Shown here: one piece after another, positions 25,986 to 38,881 of the stretch
Numbering within the stretch: position 1 is the stretch's first letter
How the letters are laid out: each line of letters starts with the position of its first letter
Assembly (NCBI RefSeq): GCF_902686445.1
Contig: NC_062219.1
Span: 147,232,057 to 147,296,056, forward strand
DNA length: 64,000 nt
Source: Sciurus carolinensis
Lineage: Eukaryota; Chordata; Mammalia; Rodentia; Sciuridae
Direction of reading: 5' to 3'
The notes under the pieces: generated by a model
What the model saw: only the letters and a program-made list of their open reading frames with translations
The model's database searches: none
Told to the model about the DNA's origin: nothing
Program-made: the position numbers and the translations under genes

Positions 25986-27753
25986 CCTTCCTCATTTTGG
26001 TCCTATAGAAAGAGCAAGCATAATAAGTATTTGCTCCTTGATGTCTTTGCTTTAATTCTTGAGACAAAATTTCTTAATTTGGGTTAGAGTCTTATAAAAT
26101 TGTATTTACAATTTTGTATCACATGCAGTTTTTTTCTAAACAAGGATCCATAGATCTCATGAGACTAGCAAAGTGTTCTATGACCTCAAAATTGGAGCAG
26201 TTAGTTTCGATGGCATTCCCAAGTTGTGGGTGGGGTAAATGCAGTGTGAGGAGAGTGTTTAAAGTACTTAGAGTCCTTCGTAAGCATTCCTGTCTCCAAG
26301 TCTAAGGAGGAAGCTGACTGGAGTTTGGCTGTAAAATGGGACCCCTGTGTCCTTTAGTGCTGATCTTGGTTCCTATATGTGCCCAGGCTAGTCCTTAGAA
26401 GGGAGCCATGGCTGCCAAGGATTTCACTGAGTCTGAGGCTGATAATTCTGCTGTACCATCACCGCAGTGCAAACCTGGTGGCACTGGTGACGGCAATGGT
26501 GTGCACAGAAACATCAGTATTGATCAAGGCTCACAGATGTGACCTGAGTTTTGTCTTAACCACAGAAGTTTAAGGTCATCTCTACGATGCACAGTCTTTT
26601 TCTATCAGAAAATGGTCAGAAGAAAGACTGTGGCCTTTCTAGCCCTCAGATGAGCTATTACGAACATCTCATGTACAAAGTAGTACTGGCCTAGGGACAA
26701 GGAATTGTATGAAGAACATTCTCTTGGTGGTCAGTGTAAAATGAAGTGGAGATGAGGCTTCTAGTGCTGTCATTTAGTGGTTGTGATTGTGGCCATAATA
26801 AGTGCAGCTTGTTTTCTTGCGATTCTTTGGTGCCTAGAACACAGTCTCTGCTCACTTCACAGCCTCCGCAGCTTTAAGTAGCGACGTGTGAAGAATCTAC
26901 TGCCTTGTTTGTGGAAGACAGCATTTCCCTCAAACCTCTTATTGTTATTCCTTGTTTAATAAATGCCCACTGAGCATTGGGCAATGCCCAAGACACATTG
27001 ATGATCGCGGCCCACACACACATAGGTGCCAAGGCGAGCTGGCAAGCGGTGCTGGGACACGCTTCTCCGACCATCCCGGGTGGCATTCTTCTGAAACAAA
27101 GAGTGTCAGCAGCAACCCAGCTGTAGCTTTCTCCCAAGAAAGCTGTAAAAGAAGCTGAATGCATTTTGTTTGCTTAGCAGATTATGAAAGGAACCATAAC
27201 AATGACTTGAAAGTGCACATGAAGACATCACGGTTGCCAAGGACTTCCGCATCCACTCTGTGCCCCTGATTCCTGCCTTTGTTTTAGGTGCTCAGAGTAG
27301 ATACTGCTATCCTCCCTGTGCTCCAAGAGATCAAGGACCATTCTCAAGGGGAATAAGTGGCAGATCCGGGAACAGAACCTGACTATTGTGACCCTCAGCC
27401 GACCACCCCAAACCCCCAAGTCACTATGCCCGCTCCCAGCAAGGCAGCTTCCAAGCTTCAGCGGGGAAACCTGGCGTTTTAATCCTTTCTTTCACAGGAA
27501 TGAGAGACCCCAAGGAATCATCCTTTCCATTGTCTTTTCCATCAATAAAAAGTTTACTCAACACGATCTTTATGTGTAGCTCAATAGCTGCTGAGGCTTT
27601 GGAATGCAGAAGGCAACTAGGTAAATGCTCAGTTGAACAGAACTGAAATTCTTTTTGGCTGTGAAGCTCTTGGAAAAAATGGCAACATTTTCTAAAATAG
27701 AGTTTGCCTTTAGGCATTAATTTGATTTAAACATTTAGAATCAACTTTAACTT

Positions 27754-27756
<3 letters not shown>
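25986..27756. other. Unique DNA, no gene recognised
   Basis: No supported gene. A weak LINE-2-like phrase occurs near 26955-27000 (GCCCACTGAGCATTGGGCAA). Open frames in both directions around 26874-27164 are mutually overlapping and have no recognisable family. Confidence 0.35.

Positions 27757-27831
<75 letters not shown>
27757..27831. repeat. Compound (AT)n(AG)n microsatellite
   Basis: About 39 bases of alternating AT pass directly into about 35 bases of alternating AG, then GAGAGTGCGTGTGTGT. Both blocks are essentially perfect. Confidence 0.95.
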
Positions 27832-27835
<4 letters not shown>

Positions 27836-28369
27836 TGCGTGTGTGTAAAAGCACTCAGTTCCCTAGAGCTCCATAGAATAAATGAATAAACATATGGACT
27901 GTTCTCTTACACCTACTCCACAAGTCTGAGTATTGAGGATTTATATAGTTGGAGACTATGTGGTGTAAATATGTATAAATTTATATTGTGTTAATTTATG
28001 GCATGCCGTGCAGAAGGCTGTTTGCGGGTGGCGGTGTACTTCTTCCCACGTTTCTGCTGAAATATTCATCTCCGGGTTCCTTCCCCATGTTTTCCTTTGT
28101 CTCCCCACAGATGTTTGGGCAGCTTGCTAGCAGGGGAGCGGATGTGCCCTGGAAATACGCCTGCTGAATGCAACTCAGGTGAAGGATGACCGTCTCCATG
28201 AGGAATCCACCATAGGACGAACCCCTTCTTCTCCCACCTGGCTGCTTTGGTTAGGAGTCCCTTGCTCCCGAGCCGCTGAACCCCCAGCAGCACTGTTCCC
28301 TGGCCTGGATGTCCTTATGGTCCCAAGAGCAATTCTGAAGGGATGAGCCTGAGACCATTGTTTGTTCAG

Positions 28370-28668
28370 CAGTCCTCCCTCTACCCACAGACCCAGGTTC
28401 CAAGGCCCCAGTGGATGCCTGAAGCCCCGGATGGTACGGTCCTCTACACACCCCGTGTTTTCTCCTTACTATGTACACCAGGCACAGTAAGAGATTAACG
28501 ACAGTGATAAGGAAATGAAGCAATTATGGGAATGTACTGTAACGAAAGGTATTCACAACTTATGAATCATTGACTTCTGGAATTTTCCACTTGATATTAT
28601 CAGGCCATGGTTGACCAAGGTTAACTGAAACCATGAGAAGTAAAATCACACAAGGGAGGACTGTTGTT
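28370..28668 (-). mobile_element. Tigger-type DNA transposon fossil, second subtype
   Basis: The high-coordinate end CACAAGGGAGGACTGTTG and the low-coordinate AGCAGTCCTCCCTCTACCCA form diverged inverted termini. The internal GGCCATGGTTGACCAAGGTT and GGAATTTTCCACTTGATATT fit a minus-strand non-autonomous Tigger derivative. It is distinct from the copies at 444, 2163, 4208 and 35537. Confidence 0.6.
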
Positions 28669-29390
28669 CAAAGGGAAAAAAGAAACCTATACATCAAAAC
28701 TGCTTTTGGCGCCAAGAAAGCCAAGTTTACCTTCGAGGGGCCCTGATGCAGTCCCCCCTCTCAGGTGGCTGTGAAAGATGGCTGTGGGTGAGTGGACTCA
28801 GCGCTCGCCCGCCATCTTGCTCTGTCGTTCTCACCAGTCTGTGTTGTTCAAGTGCTCACATCAATCTATCCGAGTTGTCTTCTTTCCTGGTCCTCCCATA
28901 GGGTGGTGTGTTAATGGGGAGTGGAGTGATGGAGAAGGGGGTGGTGGGTAGGAAGAGGAAGAACAATGGAGCCCCAGACCAAGTCCACAGACCCTGCATG
29001 ATCACAAGCAAGCTGGCGATGCTAAGGGATGTGAACCGCCTAAATGCTCTGCGTCCACAGGCAATATCTGTTTCTCCAAAGTGAGGGGGAATTAGGGAGG
29101 GAAGGATTTTTAGATTGTTGACTTCTCATCTACTCTTAGGGTGGCACTGCGGATGCGATTTGAGAAGAGACGTGTTGAGGCACTAATGGAATCATCTACC
29201 ATGCTGGTCATTTAAGGATCTGTGCACAGGAGATGTACTCTGCAGGAGTCTCAGAGCAGTATAAATCCACTCGTCTTCACCAGGACTCAATAATGGCAAA
29301 CTAACATTGCTACAGTCCTTTAACATTTTGAAAAAAAAAAAATTAGTTTGCCACATCATTTCTTCCCAACTGCCTGGTAAGGTTCAAACA
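28669..29390. other. Unique DNA, no gene recognised
   Basis: No feature can be supported. The A-run at 29331-29341 is short and has no attached element that I can identify. Confidence 0.4.
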
Positions 29391-29394
29391 TTTT

Positions 29395-29578
29395 GTGGGG
29401 GCTACTGGGGATTGAACCCCGGGGTACTTAACCACTGAGTCACGTCCCCAGCACCTTTTAATTTTTTTTTAAATTTTTTATTTTGAGACAGGGGCTTGCT
29501 AAGTTGCTGAGACTGGCCTTGAACTTGAGCCTCTCTAGTTGCTGGGATTACAGATGTGTGCCACCACACCTGCCAGGT
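29395..29578 (-). mobile_element. B1-ID dimeric SINE (squirrel MEN type)
   Basis: Read on the plus strand, GGGGATTGAACCCCGGGGTA and ACCACTGAGTCACGTCCCCA are the inverted ID (tRNA-derived) part. After a T-rich linker, TTGAGACAGGGGCTTGCTAA and CTGGGATTACAGATGTGTGC are the inverted B1 (7SL-derived) part. A B1 plus ID dimer in one SINE is a known arrangement in squirrels, which supports the host assignment. Somewhat diverged. Confidence 0.8.
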
Positions 29579-30039
29579 ACAAGCTTTTTGACAGGGACAT
29601 AAAGGACATTATTAGTCATCTTGTAAGGTTACATATCTGGCAAATCACAGCTTAGCCATTTTCCCCCAAGGTATTGATGCTGAGCAAGTGCACCTGACCA
29701 TTGAGTGGGGCGAAAGACCTATATCTAAAATATTTCTTGAAATCCAAATTTTGCCAAGTCTCCCAGTGTTCCGACCCCATTCGCTCTTTGTCTTGAACTT
29801 GTCTGGATTTTATTATTCCACCCAGGGAGAATGCAGGTACACATGTTTGACTGGAAAAGGCTCCCTGCTGGGGAATAATAAGAAGAAAAGAAAGATAAAA
29901 GCCCGCAAAATGTCTTTGAGTGGATTTTGGTCTAAGAATCGTTTAAAGCCAGGGTAGAGTTAGAACTTTAAGTAGGGAGAGTTCATAGAATGGTTGTAAA
30001 AAATCATAAACACCTGCCAAGAGTTTATAATTTACAGAC

Positions 30040-30210
30040 CCTTTCAGGTACCATCTTTCCGTGCGTCTTCCTGACAATCCTCTAAAGAAGATACGACATT
30101 CTTCTCATTATGCCTTTGTTACTTTTTAGGCAGTTGAGGCTCGGAGAAGGTGTGGTTTTGCTAGTCTGGGCAGCCAGTCAATGATAAAACTAGGTCTCTA
30201 ACTAAGTAGC
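30040..30210 (-). mobile_element. MIR SINE remnant
   Basis: GGCAGTTGAGGCTCGGAGAA followed by CTGGGCAGCCAGTCAATGAT is a diverged form of the MIR segment that, inverted, reads as the MIR core. The 5' limit is approximate. Confidence 0.45.
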
Positions 30211-31384
30211 CAGAAAGTGGTGCTTTTAGAAGTTTGATTGAGGAATGGCTTGTTGAATATAGAACGTATTCAAAGGAGGGGAATTTTGAGGCTACTGCAG
30301 AAACCCATGCAGTGGATTTTTTTAAGTTAGAAATCTGAATGCAAATATCAACTCCGAGGGCCGTGATGTGAATCGTTGCTATTCTCATCATGATGGAAGC
30401 AAAGGGGTGGTCTCTGGATCTAAAAACAGGTTACATGCCTGCCTGTGTCTTTCTCTTCCTCTGACAGATATATGAGTAATTGACTTCATTTACCAAACAG
30501 GCGGAGCACAACGTAAAATTATGCTACTCATCTGAACTGAAAAATATTCTCTATTTTCCAGAATAGTCTCAGAGAGCCATGTGTGAGAGAACACGACAGA
30601 ATAGAAACTGATTATGCAAAATGTGCGAGAGAGAACTGCAACTCTCAGTGACATGTGGCAGCCTTGTGGGGAAGGCAGCGCGGTGGAGCTCTGGATGCTG
30701 GCTCTGACAAGTCTGTGTCACCCGCTGAATGGCAGGTGAGGGTTAAACACGTGTGCAGACCTAGCCCTCAGAGGACTTCGGGGGCTGCACACACGGTCCT
30801 GTGTCCTGAGAGGCCACATGCACAGGGGCAAGGAGGGACATGCCATGCATTTCTTCTCCTGGCTTGATGTTTAATCCCAGGGTCCTTCCTCTGGGCTTTG
30901 TAGACCCTTCTGGAAATTTGAATACTCTATATGAGAACCCCTCCCACTCAATGCAAACATTGCAAAAGTCTTTAAGAGGATGGAAATGGTTACATGGTGG
31001 GATAGAGAGGGCAGTGGGGGAATGAAGGAGAGGAAGCTTTTAGTCTCAGAGTGGCAGACAGAGCAAGAAATCAAAATGGTGTTCTGAAGAAACCAAAGCT
31101 CAGTTTGCCTCCTGAAGCTGGCGTGCTCAGGAGCTATCCAGGGTACTGCGTCACTGCTTCCCTGGTGCCTGATGAGCTGGAGGTCATAATCTTCTACTTG
31201 GTATCAGACATCAAGTCTCTTCCACGGGTTGGCTTCAGGGTCCTTCCTTCCCAGAACCAACCACCTGCAAGCCTTAGGCTTCATCTAGTTTTGGTAGCCA
31301 GTACCCAATGCCACCTTCACTGTGGTTTTAAGAAGGCACTGTCTGTTTCTCTGGATGTTTTCCAGTGATCGCAGATACACGCAT

Positions 31385-31385
<1 letters not shown>

Positions 31386-31421
<36 letters not shown>
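31386..31421. repeat. (CA)18 microsatellite
   Basis: A perfect CA run of about 36 bases, followed by GCATGGTCTG. Confidence 0.97.
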
Positions 31422-31422
<1 letters not shown>

Positions 31423-32073
31423 CATGGTCTGCAGCCATGAAGTTCAGAAATTCAGGTAGATTTTTGCATGAGTACATTTGAATTTGCTTACAATATATCA
31501 GATCTTGCTTTATGGTAACCTAATTTTTTAAAAAGTTTGTCTATAGATTTCTTTAATTTAGGCACATGCAAGTGTATACAGAAGCCTGCAGCAATATGTC
31601 ATCAGGAAAGGCTTAAAGAAACTTGGAAAGAACTCTGTACCTGGATGTCTAATAATGGTTATGACCATGGACAATGTATAGTGAGGTCGGAGGTCAGGCT
31701 GGGACTGGAGTGTGGTTGTCAGATGCCCTGCATCTTCGTCAAAAGGGAAGTGAGCAGATGCGTGTCTAAAGAAGTGTGTCAGATCAGAGGGACTCCCCCT
31801 GGCCAGACCTGGGAAAATCTACATGAAAACAATGAGGCACAGTGAGAGTTGTAAACCACTAAAGAAACAGGAAACCGTGCATTCATGCTGATAGTAAATA
31901 GGTATATAAGCAATTCAAGGACAAGAGGGGGGCTCTTGCTATAGTGGAGAACCAGAGGCCAATGGGCAAACTTTGGAAAACAGTCATTTTGTAAGCATCG
32001 TGTCAGCAATCAAAGCAGGCAAGACACATATAGCTTGCTAAAATCTCATATTTCTACGGTTTTGAAAGGTGCC

Positions 32074-32126
32074 TGTGTGTGTGTGTGTGCGTGTGTGTGT
32101 GTGCACACGAGTGCGCATGTGTGTGA
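32074..32126. repeat. Imperfect (TG)n microsatellite
   Basis: TG repeats interrupted by GC steps and a GCACACGA break. Older and less pure than the run at 7124. Confidence 0.9.
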
Positions 32127-34194
32127 AGGAAAGTTTTCTGAAACACAGAAACTCTTCTCTGAAATGTTGGCTGACAGCAGTGAGAGGAGGGATGGCCATA
32201 CTGGGCCTGAAGCAAACTTGGGTCGGCCCCAGACTGCTTCTTCATAATCTTAAAATATAGTAGGTATTGGAAGCAACTTCCACAAGATTTTGAGAGGACG
32301 GTGATTCATGCATTCTATATCAAGCCAAATCATTGTTCTGAGAAGGGAACAGGAAGATATTTTAAGCTAGGCAATGACTTAGAAAATATACAACTCATAT
32401 ATTCTTTTTGACAACTACTCTAGGTAACGGAGTGATTAACCAAAGCACAGCATTCAAGAACTTAGAAATCCTGGTATAAAATGACAGAAAGTGAATCTTA
32501 AAATCAGTTAAGTAAGAGTTATTCTAAATAATATTTGTAAGTATTTTTTTAAAGAAATGAAATGGGAAATGTCATTAACATTTCCTAAAAGAAAAAATGC
32601 TTGACAAGAAACATTCATGATAATATTAATAATAATTTAAAACTAGAAAATTACATATAATTTCCATGTAAATACACAAAAATTTGGGTTGGAGGGCAAA
32701 AATGGGTGGGTGTGATATGAATCAGAAAACTGACAGAAAGAGACCATTCACTTGAGTAGTTTTAACTGGTTTAATGAAGACAGTTTCTTGCAACCTTGGT
32801 ACAGGGCTTTGTGAAGCATGCTGGGGTTAGTGGCAGCAGGCGGTTTTGACCACTCCTGGACCCGAAGAGGTCAGGGAAGAAAGAGGTTGCTGGAACCCAC
32901 ACTCAGCTGCAGTAGAAGAGGCTTCCCATCGGGGGGTCACTCCCTGCAGTAGAAGGACACAGCACTGCTAAGCCATGGCCCTGCAGGAAGAGAGCCAGGG
33001 ATGCAAACACACTGGGCTCCCTTTCCTCACACCCTCCATCTCCTGCCAGAAACCAGCTGAGACTCTGAAGATGAAAGCCAGGCTAGGGTGGGCCATCAGG
33101 CAAAGAAGAGAGAGGTAGGAAAAGGACCTCAGGAGCAACCAGAGAACATTCAGCACAGACACGATAGGTACTTTCATGTATTAATATCTACATAAATATA
33201 GGTGCAAAAAATTTAAATATCAAGGCAAGTTTTTTCCAATGGTTTTCTATAGAACAGTGTTTTTCACTGAAGATTTGTCGGAAAGGAGATTGTGTGTCAA
33301 ATAATTTTGGTATGTTGTGCATTTCCTAATTTTGGAGCCTAAAATTCATTAGCACATGAAAAATTATAAGGAGAATTATAAGAAGTTCATTTAACTTTAA
33401 TTTATCCAGAATTGCTCAAATGTGTTTGATGGTGGGATTCCTTTCTTAGGAGTAATAACCCTTAATACCGCTGGAAATTCCTGGGAAGTACTATAACCAG
33501 CAGGTTTAGGAGTATGATCTATACTTTACAAATCATAACTGATAAAAATTCATAATAATAAAGATCCCTACAGACATAGAAAGCTTAATATTAATAATAG
33601 AAGTAAGGCAAGGAGATCAGTTATGCCAAAAGACAAAGGATACAATTCCCTCATAGAAAGACAGAGGTTCCAAAAACTTGAGAAAGAAAATCTAAAAGAG
33701 TATTGTTGTCCAAAAATACAATTAAAACTAAAAAAAGGTTAAATGTTGCTTTAGAAATCACATGTAAGAGATTACTTCTCTGAAATATACAAATGTATTT
33801 TTCTTTTGAATTTATCTTTGGCTGGGAATAGAGAAAGGAAGGATGGAAATGTCATCTCTGAAATCGAAGAAAAAGTTAATATTAACTTTCTGAATTGTGA
33901 TTCTAGAAAGCAGACTACACTCATAGGGAAAAGGATTGTGATTTTATTTTAAATCTCCTGCATCTAAACCTAACAGAACTAGACTCGATGGATCAATTTT
34001 ACTTCATGCTTGGGGCCTGCAGTAGAAGCCTACAATATAGAGGAGGTGAAAGCCAAAATCACCTCCTCCAGGTCCCCCACAGTGATCAGGCAGCCAGGGG
34101 TAGGAGAAACAGCTGGTCAAAATGGGGTAGGAAGGACAGTAGAGTGAAACAGACATGATCGCCTCAGGTACGTGTATGACTGCGTGACTGATGT

Positions 34195-34332
34195 AATGCT
34201 GCAATATGTATAGTCAGAAAAACGAGAGATTACCCTCCATTTATATATGATCTATTGAAATGTATAAAGGCATTCTACTGTCATGGACAACTCATTAGAA
34301 CAAATTTTAAAAATTAAAAAAAAAAAAAAAGA
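34195..34332 (+). mobile_element. L1 3' end with poly-A tail, plus strand
   Basis: GGCATTCTACTGTCATGGAC, AACTCATTAGAACAAATTTT and a run of 15 A's at 34317-34331 form the plus-strand version of the 3' terminus of L1-A (41695-41740, inverted). Only the last 140 bp or so are present, so it is a strongly 5'-truncated insertion. Confidence 0.65.
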
Positions 34333-34688
34333 AATGTGTTCTCACTTCCAGGTCCAGCCTTCAGTGTGAGATGTGATGTCAGACGTGTTAGGGAAAACAC
34401 TGAAATAGGTCTCCTTGGTCCACTTACCTGCTGGGACTGTGAAAGGTGACCGATTACTGTCCCTGCAGCAAACCCAGACGAAGAGTCTTGGTTTAGCTCC
34501 ACAGGTGTTCCCAGGATATGGGCGGAATAAAGAATCCAGTATGGCCCACGGAGAGATGCCACAGGTAGCCGGGAACACTCTCTGAATGGACCTTAGTGCA
34601 GTGACCTCTACTCGATGGTTGTGGTGCGGATGGCTGAGAGTGGAGAAAGAGTGGGAGTCATCATCAGAACACAGGGTTCCCTCAGGCC

Positions 34689-34839
34689 AAAAAGAACTGA
34701 GGTCAAGGGGCTGGGGTTGTGGCTCAGTGGGAGAGCACTTGCCTAGCACGTGTGAGGCGCTGGGTCCCATCCTCAGCACCACATAAAAATAAATAAATAA
34801 GTAAGGGTTGGAAAAAAAAAAAAAAGAACTGAGGTCAAG
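34689..34839 (+). mobile_element. Squirrel ID-type SINE with perfect target-site duplication
   Basis: The SINE body is 34708-34820. A-box type GTGGCTCAGTGGGAGAGCAC and B-box type GGGTCCCATCC sit at the spacing of an RNA polymerase III tRNA-like promoter. An AATAAATAAATAAG tail and a poly-A run follow. It is flanked by a perfect 19-bp direct repeat (AAAAAGAACTGAGGTCAAG) at 34689-34707 and 34821-34839. The intact duplication marks it as one of the younger insertions in the window. It is the main evidence for a squirrel-family host. Confidence 0.92.
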
Positions 34840-35535
34840 CCCAGTCAGCAGGAAGAGTACCATTTCTCCCTAGACACACTACTTCAGCTCCAGCGGAATA
34901 GCCAGGAACAGGATTCTTGAGCCCGTTCACTAGCTCTGGTTAGTAACCAGTAAGAATCCATAGGTCACTTGATTCACACTCAATCTTTCCTTTGCAACCG
35001 CAGGGACAGGAAAGATACATCGCTGCCCTCAAAAGCAGAGACCATCTTGCAGAGGAATTGCAGGGACATAGTGACCAACTCTCCCAGTTAGTCTGGAATT
35101 GAGTGGTTTCTCAGGATGCAGAACTTTTAGTGTAAAAATTGGGACATTTTATGACAAATCAGTGTCAGCTGGTCATCCCTAAGGGGATGGCAGAACTCTG
35201 AAAGATTAGATACTACTTATTCATTCAGACAGAGACTGGGATACTTAAAGAAACCTTTTAAACTAATGCATTGGAATGATTCATCCAAATTGGGCTAAAA
35301 TGTGGTCTCTGATCCTCCCCTTATCCCATGGCTCTTTAGCACTGTGTGATCAGAGCAATTACAGATCACTTTCATCACACATATGAATGTGGTGCAATGT
35401 ACCAAGCAAATGAAAAACCATCATCACAAAATTAAATAAATAGGACAACACAAAATGTAGTAGGACTTCTGCTACCTCTTATGAAGGAGTAACTGGTGCA
35501 GAATTTGTCCTCCCACTGTGACAAATAGAAACCCA
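34840..35535. other. Unique DNA, no gene recognised
   Basis: No feature can be supported in this stretch between the SINE and the next DNA-transposon fossil. Confidence 0.4.
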
Positions 35536-35536
35536 C

Positions 35537-35873
35537 ATAGATGAGAGTCATCCACTGGGATCCACGGAGCATTGGTTCCAGGTCCGCCTTCAGATATCCA
35601 GATGTGAGGATACTGAAGTCCTTTATATAAAATAGCACAGTGTTTCTATAGACCCTATACACATCTTCCCATATACTTAAATCTCTACTACATATAATGC
35701 CTATTACAATATAAATGTTCCTTGAGTAGTTGTCCTTCTATATGGCTTAAGAAATAATGATGAGAAGAGTCTAAATGCTTTCAGTATGGATGTAACTCTT
35801 TTGAACATTTTTGAACTGTGGTTGGTTGAATTGGTGGTTGCTGAACCCACAGTCACAGAGAGCTGACTACACA
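35537..35873 (-). mobile_element. Tigger/pogo-like DNA transposon fossil
   Basis: Minus-strand copy of the family at 2163 and 4208. GGGATCCACGGAGCATTGGT, CAGGTCCGCCTTCAGATATC and, at the far end, GAACTGTGGTTGGTTGAATT, then CACAGTCACAGAGAGCTGAC. Both ends are diverged. Confidence 0.6.
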
Positions 35874-36089
35874 TGAAATGATAATTTTCAGACATTGGAC
35901 AACAGGGAGTTCAGGACTGTGATCTCTAGAACAGGTGAAAAATGAGTCCTGTGATTCCAAAAACTTATTACCTGGAGGCAGTTTCCTAGCAATAGCACAG
36001 GATAGTGAAACCTAAACACAACCCAGTAATCTTGTTGGGCCAAGAAAGCCAGAGACTAGAGCTCTGAGAGGCAAGGCAGCTAAAATTTA

Positions 36090-38280
36090 TGGAATAGATG
36101 CTGGAAAGAGCGAAAGATGAGCAGAGAGTTTCCCTCAACATTTTGGCAGAGAAAGTTTGGGAAAGAATCACTGGAAAGGACAAAAAACTCCCAAGCTCAC
36201 CTAAGACTAGAAGTAGATCACATTCTCACCTGTCAAAGGGGAGAGATGTAATAAATGGGCATCACGTACAGAGCTCAGAAAGGGCTCCCCTAGTAGTGAG
36301 CTCAATTAGTCCTAGACTAGTGGCTTCCCTGGCCTTGTCCTGACATGGGTTAAAAGCAAAGTTTCAGAAGGGTCAAACCAAACTGAACTTACTTAACTAC
36401 ATGGCAGAACAAAGCCCCACAGTGGGTGAATGTGCTACAATGTAAAGTTCACAATGTCCAGCATCCAATAAAAATATCAAGAAACAGGAAATGTAGCAGG
36501 GGAACATGCCCCATGAAATGAACAAAAAATGTACAATAGAAAGAAACCCAGGAGTAACAGAGATGTTGAAATCTTAAAGGAGGTACTATAAATCTTACAA
36601 ATATGGTCAAGGATCTTAAGGACTTTATGGGGAGAGAAATGAAGGATTAAAAATAACTAAATGGAACTTATCAAAATGGGAAAAAACACATTTGAAAAAT
36701 ATAATAAATAGGATTCACAGCACATTGGACATTGCAGTGAATTTGGAAACCCAACAGTAAGGGAAATGACTTAAAGTTTTGTTGTTTTTAAATATAAACC
36801 TGAAAAAGTGAACAGAGCATCAATAACCTATAAGGAAATTTTCAAAAAGTTTGACATACATGTAATTAAGTCTCAAAAGAGAGGAAAGAAAGACGGAATA
36901 GGAGAATATAGGTGGTCCTTGATTTATAATGAGGTTACATCACAGTAAACACCATTGTAAGCTGAAAATATCATAAATCAAAAATGCATTTAATACACCC
37001 ACCTGCCTGAACACCATAGCTTTTCAACACAACACACCTAGAGTATCAGTGACTTCCCTTGGGATCTCATGACTTACTGGGATCTCTGCTCCTGCTGCCC
37101 AGTGCCACAATAGGGGATCATACTGCATATCACTGGCCTGAAAGAAAGTCTAAATTCAAAATTTGACATGTAGTTTCTACCAAATGCCTATTGCTTTTGC
37201 ACCATGGTAAGCTGAAAATCATAAGTCAAACCACCATAAATTGGGGACTCTCTTTATTTTAAGAAATATTAGTTGAATCTTTTCCAAATTAGATGAACAG
37301 TTAAACTCACAGATCAGAAAGTTCAAGTAGAGGAAAGTTAAAGAAAACAATATCAAGGTACAATATAAGCAAAGCTTAAAACCAGTCATAAAGAGAAAAC
37401 CCTAAAAGTGGCCAGAAGAAGAAAAGACACAATATGCAGAGAAGAATAAAGATGACAGCAGATTTTCTACTGGAAATAATGCAAGGTAGACAACAATGGG
37501 GCACCCATCTTTACAGTAATAAAGAAAAACTGCCAACTCAGAATTCTGGACTCTGTGAAATATCTTTCAAAAATGAAGGCAAGAAAAACATTTTTGAAGA
37601 AAAACAAAAGGTAAGAGACTTCGTTGCCAGAAGAACTTCACTGTAAGATTTTTAAAGAAAGTAATTTAGGCAAAGGGAAAATAAGATGGAAATTTGGAAC
37701 TTATACAAAAAAAAAAAAAAATGAAAGAATGAATAATGCCAGAAATGATAAAAGTGTGGGTAAGTGTAAATGACAACATTTTATTATTTTAAAGTCTCTC
37801 AAGAAGATAATTTTTAAAGCAAAATTAATGCTTGTATACAAGTCCAATGTATGACTATTTCAGTATGATGGACAAGAGGGTAGAAATGAAGTACACTATT
37901 GTGGGACTTTGGAAATTATATATGAAGGGATATGTTATTTGAAAATAGACTGTGATAAGTTAAAAACATATATACTTTGGAGTAGGCACTAAACAGCAAG
38001 GAGGATAGAAATGGTAGAGATAAAATGGAATCCTGAAAAATATTTAATTCAAAAGAAGGTAGGAAAAAGAAAAAGAGTAACCAAAACATATAGGGCAGAG
38101 AGAAAATGCATAGCAATATAATAGATTTAAATGCAATAAAACAAACATTTCATTAAATATAAGTGGTTTAAATGCTCTAATTAAAAGGCAAAGATTGTCA
38201 AACTAGAGCATAAAGTGAGATCCAACTACATGTTATATCCAAGAAATTCATTTTAAATAAAAAGAAATTGTCTTATTTCT
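36090..38280 (+). mobile_element. HAL1/L1M-like element, plus strand, split by MER2
   Basis: The A-rich plus strand carries phrases of old L1/HAL1 ORF1-type sequence, such as GGTCAAGGATCTTAAGGACT and ACAGCACATTGGACATTGCA. Near 38206-38250 is a segment like the start of ORF2 (GCATAAAGTGAGATCCAACT, then ATATCCAAGAAATTCATTTT). All frames are broken. A complete MER2 transposon at 36907-37254 interrupts it. HAL1 versus L1M cannot be settled by eye. Confidence 0.5.
36907..37254 (+). mobile_element. MER2-type Tigger DNA transposon
   Basis: The 5' part GGTCCTTGATTTATAATGAG continues to AAAATGCATTTAATACACCC and CACCATAGCTTTTCAAC. The 3' part CATAAGTCAAACCACCATAA, then ATTGGGGACTC, is the inverted terminus. 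About 348 bp, as expected for the non-autonomous MER2 element, with no transposase. It sits inside the HAL1/L1M-like element and is therefore younger than it. Confidence 0.8.
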
Positions 38281-38881
38281 TTAGTAATAAGTGTCACAAG
38301 TGAGTTTTCCTTTGCATGTGGATTCCGTCATTGCCATTACTGTCCTCAGAGAGGTAGTGCTCCACAACCAAGTAGAAACTAATTTTAGGGACTAGTTGGT
38401 TCCAAATAACTAACTCACCCAAACTAACTCCAACTCAGAAAGATATCTCCCAGAAAGATATGAAGTATCTCATGAAACTGCTGAGCCACTTGGAAGATAG
38501 GAGTTAGACTGTTAGGACACAGACTGTCTCTGAGTCTGATTCTTTGTGCTCAGGTAGTTCCCACCCTCACTCCAAGATCAATTTTCTGAGCATCTAAACA
38601 CAGGTTGAAGCACAGATGGCCAGCTCCAACTTTGTCTCACCTAGGAGGTTAAGCATTCAATATAGACCAGCTAAGTACCTTTGAATTCCAGTTCCTAATT
38701 CCTGTGAGAGAGTATCTGATTGGTCAACACTGCTCCATTCAACTGTGACCAGGAGCAGAAGGAACAAGACGTGGGGTCTGTTACTACTTGGCAGGCTCTG
38801 TATCCTCAGGTTATCCCAGAGGGAGGATAGTGTGGGTATAGGAAGGAAGTATGGGTGTAAATTCCCAATAGTGTACAATGC
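38281..38881. other. Unique DNA, no gene recognised
   Basis: No feature can be supported between the HAL1-like element and the second MER2. Confidence 0.4.

Larger units (their letters stand above)
30211..34150. other. Unique DNA with two dinucleotide repeats
   Basis: No gene was recognised over about 3.9 kb apart from the CA and TG microsatellites listed separately. Open frames at 31051-31368 (plus) and 31537-31845 (plus) have no recognisable domain and no convincing splice context. Confidence 0.35.

Noticed and set aside
34342..34863. A 173-codon minus-strand open frame
   Set aside because: It runs across the ID SINE, its poly-A tail and the neighbouring L1 tail, so it cannot be one ancestral gene.
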